Assembly: GCF_004027225.2 (NCBI RefSeq)
Contig: NC_044279.2
Coordinates: 48,632,744 to 48,696,743, forward strand
DNA: 64,000 nucleotides
Direction: 5' to 3'
Source of the DNA: Strigops habroptila
Taxonomy: Eukaryota > Chordata > Aves > Psittaciformes > Psittacidae
A model generated the notes under the pieces. It ran no database searches and was not told the DNA's origin. It was given only the letters and a program-made list of their open reading frames with translations. Below, piece by piece: positions 35,801 through 47,800 of the stretch. The number at the start of each line of letters is the position of its first letter. Position 1 is the first letter of the stretch. The translations under genes were made by a program, and so were the position numbers.

Positions 35801-38800
35801 TACAGTAAAGTAGTGGTCTCATGATCACTTGATACTCCAAAGCACTGCTTGCAAGACCTCTTAGACCTGTTTTCTGGAATTAAATCCTATTTGGGTAATT
35901 CTGCTTGATCTTTACAGAACGTATTTCCTCCCATTTACATTTTTTCTTTCTCAGTCATTTTCTTAGACTGCTGTGCATATCTGAATGTTTAAATTGATTA
36001 TACTGTCACACCTTATCCCATCCCATTATGATAATATTTCATCACTAGAACAGAGCTGGAGGCAGCTACCAAGGATTGTGTTGGGGCTAGCCCTCAGTAG
36101 CTGTGCAGGCGACCTGATGTGGAAAGACAGAGGGACCGGGCCTTTGCCTTTGTCTAGGGTTCCCACCCACTTAATGCTAGCTCTGGATAGCTGGGAAGTA
36201 TTGAATATGTAGCATTATCTTCTTTCCGAAGTGCACAGAATTGAAAGGTGCCGATGTGAATGAATGTTGATATTTTAGATACCTGCTAGCTTACCACTTC
36301 AGGTTCATCCTGTGCAAAAGAGAAATAGTCCTTAGGATTTTATTTTAGATTCAAATGAATGTGCCTAAAATATTTTTTGTATTTTTATGTTTTTTAATGT
36401 TAGGAGTTATACATCTTCATTAGTTAGTTTACAGAGGGTTTGACTGAGTGGTGTTCTAAAGCTGTGAGAATGCTCCAGAAGCATTCGCAACATGACCTGA
36501 CTTGTGTGTTGATGAAAGTTGTTTTACTTGTCAGTAACACTCCCAATGGGAATGTAAACTGTGAGACATTAGTCCAAGGATCTGAATAATTTAATGTGTT
36601 ACTGTACTCTACTGGGTCACAGCCCAAGACAGTGGGTTGTCTTGTTATGTGTTTTCAAGCACTGACGTGCCTGTTGAGTGTTCATGCAAGCTCAGATTTT
36701 TATTTTTAAACTAAAACACAGAAAATAAACCAAAAGATTATTTACTTAGCACACTAGTATGGTTTTGGTTTGCTGGAGTTTTTTTTCAGTAATTCCGCGG
36801 TCTAGTTTAATCAGCTGGTGACAGTTTAAAATTATCCTGATGTGGGTTTAAATGTTCATGATAAAAACCCCAAAGACTTATGAAAGCTAAATGGTTGAAA
36901 ATGGGAAGCTCCAGGAGGCATCACTTTAAGTAGTAAATGGACAATTTTTCTGTACCCTGCTTTCAAAGTATGGGGAAAAGTACTTCTGAATGAAGTATCT
37001 TGTCTGCAGCTCAAATGCAGAGCAAAGACCTTTGTTTATTTTCTACAGATTGTAATTGGAAAATTTTATTTTATTTTTCACCACTTCACAAGAAACTTCA
37101 GAGGATAATCCAATGCTGCACTTTGTGACACTCTTCTCCCCTTCCAACTTACGTCAGTGCCCTTGAGCAACATCAAAGTACAATCCCTTGGATTTATTCC
37201 ATAGTCTAAGAAGTGTGGATTGTTGGGATAGCTCCTCCTAGTAAGCCACAATGATGCCTGTGTATTGGGAAGAGCTATCATTATGAAACCCCTATTGGTT
37301 TGTCTTTCCACTGACCTAAAAACACTTCCTTTTGGTATAGGTCTGAAATTCTAACTGTGCACAGAAAGATGAGGCATATATAAAGAAAAGCTCAACTTAG
37401 GTACATAAATGGATGCCAAAGTTAGTTATTTCAAAAATTGTTGAAGCATAAGGGCTTCAGGGTGACAATTTCTGATGTTTACTCAAAGCTGTTCTGCCCT
37501 GGCTTGCTGCATCAAATTTGTGTCGTGCTGGCTTGCAGAGGGCTGTCAGGTTGATCACAGTGCTAACCGCAAAGCTTCAAGCTCCTGTTGCTTGGTTTTA
37601 CTCTTCTATTATCTCCCACCTTGTAGTTGGGGGAAAGAAAAACCCAAACCAACGAAACAAGGAGAGGGGTACACATGTAGGTGCTCCACAGTTAATTTTT
37701 TGGGGCCTACATTTGGCTTGATTGTATTGCATGTCAGCACTCTGAAGATTAAGAGGTAGGGCCTCAGAAATCATGAAATACATGTAATACATGTATTTCA
37801 AAAAATGCTTCCTGTCAGCTTAGTCTGAGGGAAGTAGATACACAATGCATGTCAAAACCTCTTTTTTTTTAATTGAATGGCTACAGAGTGAAGCAATATC
37901 GTGCATCTTTTTAATTATAGTCTTTCATACATCATAGTTTAGGAAGATACATGAGTGGAATGTGTGATGACCAAGACGGAGTCCCTCATTAGTGTTACAT
38001 TTATAGCTCAGATGAAAGTGTGGGTTTAGCAGGCATGGGAAGCAGCATGGAGGTAAAGTACACTCATGATAGCACACACTGGTTGGGACAGGGAGGTTCT
38101 GGAACAGTTCCTCTTCTTACAGTCGCTCTTCCCTGTCCCTGTTTACAACTTCTCCAAAGCTTTTTCCTCACTCTGTGGTGGTCTGCCAAAGATAGGTTGT
38201 TCCTCTCCTGGTCTTTTCTTCATTCCTCATTAGCCATTTAACTTGGTTTTTTTATCCTCAAGGAGAAAGGTTTTTCGTAGCAATGCAGTATCTGCCAACT
38301 TAAGATCAAACTAATTCTAGCTGTAGTTATTTTTAACAGTACAACATAACAATCCATTATGCTCCAAATAGGTGGGGTTACTGAAAGCTTTATTTCATGC
38401 TCTTGTGTGTACAGGCAAACTGACGGGAAGCAGATGTTCCTTAGTGTACTCTGAAGTTAAGCCAGACACAGTAAGCGAAACTTCCTTACAGGTACTTGGG
38501 TCTGAGTTAACAAGAAAAGCAAATGCAGAAGTAAAGGAATTGTCTGTTGTTATTTATTTTTGGCTTTGTTTTGTTTGGTTTTGTTGGTTTTTTTCTAACT
38601 GGAGTAATTTCTGTTCCCTTCAGCAAAGCATCCTGTCAAAACTAGTTGAGTTCTTTAGAAGTTGGTTTCCTTTTCCACATTATAAGAAAAATGATGATAT
38701 ACTTCACCGACTGGTAAGTGATCCTTTTTTTTTCCATTTCCTTTCCTAATCCACAGGTCTTCCTCTCCTCTGTACCTCATCCTCTGACCACCATCCTTGG

Positions 38801-41800
38801 TCTGTATTGTTGATTTTGGCTCTAAGAGTTTTACTTCAGACAATATTGATTCTGGTTTTCAGAGTTACTGTGCCAGGCAAATTGAGCACACAAGAACAGA
38901 AACAGTATCAGTAGCCAGGTTGAAGACTTTCCAAATGTGGAAGAGAAAATAAAATGTATTAGAGAAATTCTTGAAAGCTGAAAGGTGTTAACCTACAGAG
39001 TAGTTACACTCTTTGATGGAAGGCAGTGTGGAGATGCTGGCAGAGAAAGTTCAAATGTTGCAGCCTAGTGCTTTGCAGACACATCTCAAGACAGAATGCT
39101 CTAGAGCTTTACTGGAGTATTGCTTCACCCTCTGTTTCCGTGTGTTAGCTCAGGCATAGCACCACCCCAGTGCAGCTCTACTACCCCTGAACCCATCCTG
39201 GCCCAGCACTGCTGTCCACAGTGCTTCTGCATTTGGGAAAAGCAAAACAAACTAAGGCACCTCCATTAGAATGCTTCAGAACAGTGTTACGGTCTGGCTG
39301 CAGGGAGAGGCAAGAGCAGTTCTCTGTAGTACCTATGCACTCTCAGCAGTTCAGAAGCAGATTGGGAGTCCATCTGCCCACCAGAAGTTGTATTCTACTC
39401 CCGGAGCCTGCAGGAACTTTTAGGGCCCAACTCACCTTGCATGAGGTAGACTGAAGGGTCATAGTTCTACCCCACATAGTTAAAAATAGTTTTATGGTGC
39501 CTTTACACCAGTTCTCTGCAGTGCCACTTTCCAGCCAGGTCAGTCTCTAGCCTGGGCTTAACTGAGATCTGCTTTAACTTGTACCCACCTGCTCCAGGTT
39601 CCTAGTCTGGCTTGCCAATGTCGCATTAGTCAGACTGTACTAGAATCTGAAAGTTAGCATTTTGATTTATTTTTTATTACTATGATGTAGGGATGATGTC
39701 TTCAGATGTAGCTTCAAAAAAAAAAAAGTTGAGTTCTGCCGAGCCCAATTGCTATCTCTTCTCCCTTATCTCAAGAGGACAAAATTTCCTCTTACTATTG
39801 ATGTCGGATTGTCTTTTTTAATTCCTCTATCTTCCCCTATGAATCAAAGATATTATCTTAACAGCTTTTTTTAGCCTTACTTTCTTGAGATGGAGACACA
39901 ACGAAAAGAATACAGAAAACACGTTTCTCCTGCTGCTTGCTACAGTAGGGTACTGAAATGACACAGGATGTGTCAGAGGAGGCAGAGTTTCCTCTTGCAC
40001 ACAGTCCTGAAACAAATGTTTGCTATTAAAAGTAGAATGCAAAATATCTCAAGTGACATCAATGTATGGAATTAAATTCTTGATGAGCTATCTTATAGTT
40101 TCATAAAGAATCTCAATCTGTCAATGACAGAACTAAACAGATTTTGTACTGTGAAATGTCATAGTTCTGTTAAAAGCTTCTAATAGAGGGTTTTCAGAAA
40201 TACTCTCCTTTCCCTCCTGTAAGCTAGCTAGATGTAAAGATGCATGTGTTCAGTGTTTGTTGGGTTTTGTTATGACATTCTTAACTTAGTTTGTAGTTAT
40301 AGTTTGGTGCAGTATGCAAATTAAAATTTCTCTGGTGGATATACTTGTCTACAAGAGCTTTGTATCTGTCTTGAAGAGCTATACTTGTAAGGAAAAAAAT
40401 AGCAAATGCTTATCGTGGCATCAAATCCATAAGTAACTCCCCGAAGTTTGCGTGGAGTTCAGCAAGTGTGTGGTGTTCGGAGTCCCATGCTGTTTTGTGT
40501 TTGGATTGAGTTCCTTTGGAAAGGCACGGAATCCTTCAGGAGAGGACTTCACTGTCTCCGCTCAGGGCTTGAGTCCAGTGCATTTACCATAATGTTTTTA
40601 AGTATCCACAGGTGATTTTTTGTTGACTAATCTGTAATATCCCTCTTTTTCTTCCTGATTTTTGTTTGTTAATGATGTAAATTATTTCATGACATCAAAA
40701 AAAAGTGTTTGCTATTTTATTAATGACCTTCTGATAGATATAGTACCTCTGCAATTCTTACACAAATATATTGGCATAATCTGTGGCATGTTTCCAGGTA
40801 TTGTTACTGTCTAGGTCAGATCACAAAGTCAGTGCAATGCATCCTGCAAGTCTGAACTGTTAGGGAGTATGTAATTTTTTAAAGTAGCTACTTATGATAT
40901 ATCTAAAACATTCCTGTAGTCTTTGGGAACAGATTGTTGTCATCAAAGTGTAGAGTGTCTGGGTGTTTTCCTTGCTCTGCTAACTTAATTTTAAGAATTT
41001 GCATATACTCTACTAATGCCTGTTTTTTTCTCCTGCCCATTCGTGGCTAGGATGTTGGATTTCGATTTGACACGCTCCGTACCATCCTGCAACAGGAAGT
41101 TCTGCTGCAGGAGGATGTGGAACTGATTGAGTTCCTTGACCCCAGTATCCTGTCTGCAGGGCAGTGTAAGCAACAGGAAAACAGACAGCTTCCAACGCTA
41201 CGCTCCCTAGCAACTCCTAATATTTGGTATTGTACAGACAATATCTATCACCATATTCACTGAGAAACAACCAAAAAATATATTGTGTGTTCTTTATATA
41301 AAATGCAGCAACAAAGTAACTACTTTTTTTTTTTCCTCAGGTCTTAGAGTTTTGGTCCACTAGTCCCCAAATTTTTGTATAAGCATGGGGTTTTTTTTCA
41401 CAGGTATTTTATTGAAAGAGTGAGATTTAATCTGAGATAGCTACATGAACCCTAATATGTGCTCTAGGGAAGAACTAACATGGTTGATTAATTCATGAAT
41501 TTCTAAAGCCATACAGTGGTGATTTTGTTAAATGAGACATGATTGTGAAGGCTGAATTGAAAAGTGTCTTCTTTGCTGTGGTCTTCATAAAATATGTCGG
41601 GGAGGTGTGTGCAATTACTTTTCAGATGTAGAATACCAGAAGAACAGACTAAAGAATTTTTAAAGAAGATGCATTCAAGCCAGCAGAGACTGGTGAAATT
41701 CACCCTGGAAAACTGAAGGAGCTAGCTGCAGAAGTGTCAGAATAGCTAACATTTGAAAAACAGCTAGGAGAGTGGGTGTTCTGACAGAGTGTCTTGCTCA

Positions 41801-44800
41801 GAAAGGGACAGGAATCAGTAAATAAAAATACCTCATAACACAGCCCAGTGGTATGTTTTCATGCTATGTTAGGAAAATGGATAAAATTATTATAAAGCCA
41901 CAGCATGTTAAAACCCCAGATGTTTAAGTTGTAATATGTCATTATTGGTGCTCTCTGTCAAACAAGAGAACTTCTGAACCAGATTTTTCCAGTGCTTTGT
42001 CCTGGTCCTAGCACTATTCATTGTTTCTTTAACTGTTCAGATGATAAAGTACACTTAAAAAAATTGTGAATATTGCTCAGCTTACAGACAACACCAAGTT
42101 TATAATTGTTTTGGCAGAATGGAATTCAAAGTAACTTTGGGAAATATCTTGAAATCAGTAGAAAAGTCAATAGGCAAAAGTCTAATGCTACACTTGGGAA
42201 GGAAAAATCAAATTAATAAACATAGGTGGTGAATAATTGGGTAGGCAGTACTACTTCAGAAAAGGATCTGAGCATGGTTGCGGAGTATAAACTGAATGCT
42301 TCAGCAAATTATTGAAAAAAAAGGCAAATCTCATCCTGATGTCCTTGTTATATGCAGGACACAGGGGGTTACTTTTCTGTCTGTTTCCCTAACTCTTGTG
42401 TTAAGACTACAGCCTTTGGTTTTGGATGCCACACTCAGAGAGACATAGGCAATTTAGAGAAAGGCCAGAGCAGAACAAGAATAATAATGAGTTTAAAAAT
42501 TACAATCTTTTGGAAACATCAGAGTGTGCTAGGATTGTTTGGCCAAAATGGAGAAAATTGAGGTGGGATAGAACAGTGTTACAATGTGTAGAAGGTAGCT
42601 AATAGGAAGGTGGTTATCAGTCGTCATTTATTCTGTTCAGAAAAGGAAAGGATGTGAGGAAAAATAATGCAATTAATTTGCCAGTGATTCAGACTGGACT
42701 TGGGGGAAATCTTTTGAACTCTTAAGGATATTTATGAGTTGCAATAGCTGCCTGGGTGGGTTGTGGAGTCTGAATTTTCTTCTTCAGTCTGTCTGTGATG
42801 ATCTGAATTAACCAGAGACTGAAAGTGGACACAGTGAGCTTTTAAATCCTTTCAAGTCTTTCATTGTTGTGATTCATTTTCTATGTGTGTGATTTTATTT
42901 ATTTTTAATGTACCAAGCAAGTTGTAGACTATGTGTCTGTCCTTTTTAATTACATATCTGAATATTTTAACCCTGGAGCTTTAATCAAAGCTATCAGTAG
43001 CCCTGAAGAATTAACACTTGTAAAGCTTGTTGAAATATGACCACAAAACTGTCCAGAAAACAGAAACCCAGAGATCATGCCTGAGTTTAGAAATCAGAAA
43101 ATATTTCTTGTGAATACTTCCAAAACTAAATACAAGATATGCAGCCTTAAGGGTAAAGAAAGTGAATGTTTTTCTTTCAAAAAATTATGAAAAAATCAAG
43201 TTGTTATGCATCTTAAAGCCCATATCCAATCCATCTCTGTGAAGACTGTCATTTAAAAAACTGCAACTATAGTACTGTATATGAAATACAGTGTGTTTTC
43301 TAGCAGTTTCTTCTTTTTGTGTAATTTTTCTAGGTGAAAATAACAGCTTTATGAAGTTTTTTTAATGTTCTTGAGAAATAGCTGATTGGTGAGATACAGT
43401 AACTCTGTTCTCTAAGGATTTGCAAGAGCTGCTAAATTATTTAAAATGATTATAAAAGCCATCTTTATAAAAATGTGTTAAAAACTAGTGCTGTGTTGGT
43501 GTCCAAGTTAAATGAGTCAGACTCTAGAAAAAATAAAGCTGGCATTACTTGAGGATTTTGTTACCAAAAGAAACATGCCCTTCCCTACTGTACTCTTGAA
43601 CCTGGAAGTACCGATATTCCAGTTCCTATCCACCCTGGCTTACAATGCTGAGTAGTCAGGTTTTTTTCTTTTTCTATTTTCTTTTCTTTTTTTTGAAGTC
43701 ATATGTGTAAGAGAAACTGACCTTTCAAAATGGTACATTATTCTTCCCCTTGTGCCATAAAAAAGCTGGAGAAATGTTTCCTTAGAGTATACTGACCATT
43801 TAGTGTCATGTACATATAAATCTGAATCTGCCACTAGGAATATTTTTTGGTGTTTACAGCTCCCTTCAGAACCTACATTAAAAGGTCCCGTAATAAGATG
43901 TCAAATGCAACCAGAATCTTCATGATTTTGCCACTCGTTTAAGCTCAGGACTCTGTGGCTGATGATACTTTTTCTGTTTGCAGGGACGTCTCGCTGCTTC
44001 TTGCCTTTGTAAGTGCACTGCTTATGCTTCCTTCGTGGTGGAAGGAATCATCGTGGCTGCTGTGGGGACCAGTTCTGCTTGTCTATGCAGTCTTCCGAGT
44101 GTGGGGCACATGGAGGACAGCCAAGCTGCAAATGTCCCTGCAAAAATACTGTATCCAGCTGGAAGAAACAGTGGCAAATAGCCGAGCTTTTACTAATCTC
44201 GTGAGGAAAGCTCTACGACTCATTCAAGAGACTGAAGTAATTTCCAGAGGATTTACCCTGTGAGTCTATATTTCCCTTTATTTAATACACAGATCCATTC
44301 AAGCCAGATGCCTTCTAAAATTGTCTGATTACACCATCTCACATAACAAGTGGAATTACTGAAAAACGTGATACTTAAAGCTTTTTGTTCACATAAAATA
44401 ATGTAATTTCCATTCATACTAAATATATGAATTCTAACAATTCAGTGTTAAAAGCTGGCATCCTGAAGAAGAATTAAGTCTCACCAAACTTGTATGCCAT
44501 TGAAATCTCCTATTCTGCTAGCAATGAAACACATGAAGAAATGGATTTTGAACCAATTTAGTTAACTATTTTGGGGAGTCATTTAGAGGGTTGTTTCTAT
44601 GAGGGGGGGTTGTCTTTTATTACCAAATCTATGTAAATAAACTGACTGCAAGTAATAATTTGTATTTTAGAAAACAAATATGAATTCTACTTTTAGAATA
44701 GAATCAGTCTGTTTTTATTTAACAAATAACAATCTGAAGTAATGAGAACACAGCAATCAGCAAAGACCAGCAAAGGTAATTTCCCACCTCAACTAAAGTT

Positions 44801-47800
44801 TACATTACTCACTGAGAGTTATTTTCACCAATTTGCTATGTGAAAGGACATCAGAACATGTTTAGTGTAAGCAATGATCCCAAAGCCAACAGGCCTGCTT
44901 CTACGCACTTTCATTGCCATGTATGCCTTTCACTTATAACAACCTGTGGTTAGATATGTACCTGTGCCAGTTAGACTTAAGGTTAAAGGAGGTGGGAAGT
45001 GCCAGCAACTAAAATCCAGTCAACTTATTTCTAAAATCAGTAAAAGAATTCCCTTGTGTGCACCAAGGAATTGTTTGTTCATGCAAGACCAACTATTCTG
45101 CACTCAGGCACATGTTTTTACATGCAGGTTTGAAACTGTAGACTTAACATTTTGAATTAATTTTCTAGCTTGAGATACCTTCAGTATGCTTCACTGAAGA
45201 AATGTTTCATTCTCCCTTTGGAATGCAAAAGCATGTCTTCAGTCTGCCTAGCTATGTGTTTTGGTTTGTTTTGGTTTTTTGCTGAAGAAACATATAGTTA
45301 AGCAATAGGCAGTCTTATCTTTGCAAATGGGTTCTTAAAAGAAATTGTTGTTAGGGCTTGTCCAAGTTACATATGAAAAAAACATTTGGATTTTTTCCTA
45401 AGTTAAAGCAAACGAACTTGTGGTCAATGTCTATATTGCTGGTGTTTTGTTCTTTTACTACATATCTTAGATAACAGATTAACAAAAACCAGACTGGTCT
45501 TTAAGCTGATGCCTGATGTAATAGCCTCTTTACTTAAAACTTTGACAAGCTTTTCCAAAGACTTTGGAGTATGGATGGACTGGGAGAAGTCTGACTGTGC
45601 CAGCATCCTCATTGGAACAGTTGTCCAGTATGAAGAAGTCAGTGCTGTACAGGTTTTTGTTTGGTTTAGCCTGGAGGAAATTCTAATTCCAGAGTGTCCT
45701 TTTCTGCAACCATATAAGCAAAAGATGCTGCTGCACAGGGCACCTGAAATTCTTTCTAGAGATAGCACTTCATGCATGATCTGAAAAACTAGCTACCTTT
45801 TTTCTTCCAGAATTTTGCTACAATGTACCTTAGCAGAACAAAGTTTTGTGTGTTCTCCTGTAGTAAATTTGTCAAAGTCTTAATGCTTGTTCAGAGTGAC
45901 ATGGCGATAGGAATGCTTGCATCTAAAAGTTAATGAGTATCTTCTTGTGTCATTTTGCATCTTTGAAGGAATGGGATTTCAGCCAGGTAGCACAGCATCC
46001 TGTTCAGTGATACATATGTTGCTGTTCTAGTATACTTCTAGCTCAGCATTGTTTGGAATGTGCATGAACTCTGTTGTCAGTGGAAAAATACTGAAGCTGA
46101 CATTTAAACAGTACTGAGTTCAGATTTTCGCTAGGTGTACTTAGCTAAATTCTGATATGGCAAGGCCAGGCCTGCATCTTTGGCCAGAAGCTCCTTGTAT
46201 TCCACTACTGTTTCTTCTCATTGCAGTGTCCATTGCTATGTTCTTGTCTATGCTAGGCTAATTCGCATATGCTTTGAAATATCTGTGGCTTTGCTTTATT
46301 CTACCCTGTTTGCCCCTTGTTAATTGATATTTGACTGTCTCTGTAAATGTAAAATTTTTCTTCATGAGGTTTTGGTCAGTTGTCCCTGGCTCACTGGTTT
46401 ACTACTGTGTGACAGTGACTGCTATATGATTAACCAATTCAAACATCATTTTGCCTTCATTCCCCTCCCACCCAAATAAAACCTCACAGCAGCCACTTAG
46501 GAAGGATACTAACAGGCTTTTTATATTAGCTGCTCTCAAAGGCAACTGGATATTCTGATTTTAGAATGGCCTTCAGAAGTGTTTAACGCTACTGTTGGCA
46601 TTTCAGGGATGTCTGCATGGTACAAGCTCTGCGATGCAGAGATGGCTGAGACCTCACCAGGGTAGTTTGGATTGCAGAAATTGTGCAGCCAAGGTAGGGC
46701 AGTGCTATACTTGGGCAGAATGACACTATTTCTGTCTAATGGCTTTCATTTGCAATTAAACAAATGAAGCCTGATCATGGGTTGCAGCCTGGAATTTCTG
46801 CTGGGTAATGAAAGTATGTCCATTGTCTCACACATTATGAAATGAAAGCTGTAGGAATACGTAATGAAAGGCTGCAGCAGTAAGCATTGAGTAATTATTT
46901 CCTTGTTTGTCACTGAAATAATTAGCTTTTCTCCAAAATGCTCCCTTTCTACGATATTTTAAACTAGAATCAAGCTCAATGAACACGTATTGGTGTTTAT
47001 AGCATCTTTATAGAATTGCTTTCATGGTGGAGTGCAGTAATAGGTTTTTATTAATGTGTCTATACAAGTTTGTTAGAAGTTGAGAGCCTATTCAAAATTT
47101 AGCTTGTGAGATCAATGGAGAAATAAGTCACTGTTCTTTTCTTGTAGAATGGTTTGGAGCAGTAGGAAAGAGGAAATTCACCCTTAACCTTTTTTCTTCT
47201 TGCTATTTGTGGCTGATACGCAAAGCTGATAATATTTTGTAAGCTCAATTAAAATATATAGAAGATAAATGGAACATTAGGAACTTAGTGATATGGCATG
47301 TCTGGCATAGAGACATTTATAGCAAATTATACTAATTTAAGATTACTGGAATAAAAAATAATTATTTTATAAAAAACACTGAAACAAGCCGTCCCAGAAG
47401 GAAAGCAAATTGTTTTGCTGAATACTGGCAGTACATACTGTGCATGAGTCGTGCTATATTTGTTCTGTATGGGAGCTGGAAATGCTTACATCGTTGTAGC
47501 AGAACATAGATCTCTTTCTCTCTTTTACAGTAGAAGAATTTTGCTCTTTTTCTTTGAGCCTACTTCTGACAATTCACCCAGGGCTTGAGTCTACAAACTG
47601 ATGGGAGAGTTTATTCATAAACACTTCCAGCTGTTACCTTCAAAAACTAGGGAAACATTAAAGGTCGGCATGTACTACATTACATGCTGTGTTCCCTAGT
47701 GAAATGTATGGCAAGACTAGCATTTTAGATTTACATTTAGAAATTGAAATTAACACAGTTTGGGTTTATTTTATTCAGATTTTAAAGTACTTTATGAGAT

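Noticed and set aside
43955..43983. Possible alternative VEZT start ([10 protein letters not shown]) in front of exon 5
   Set aside because: These codons are intron sequence containing the polypyrimidine tract and acceptor TTTGCAG; splicing from exon 4 gives the conserved Trp-Asp-Val-Ser joint.
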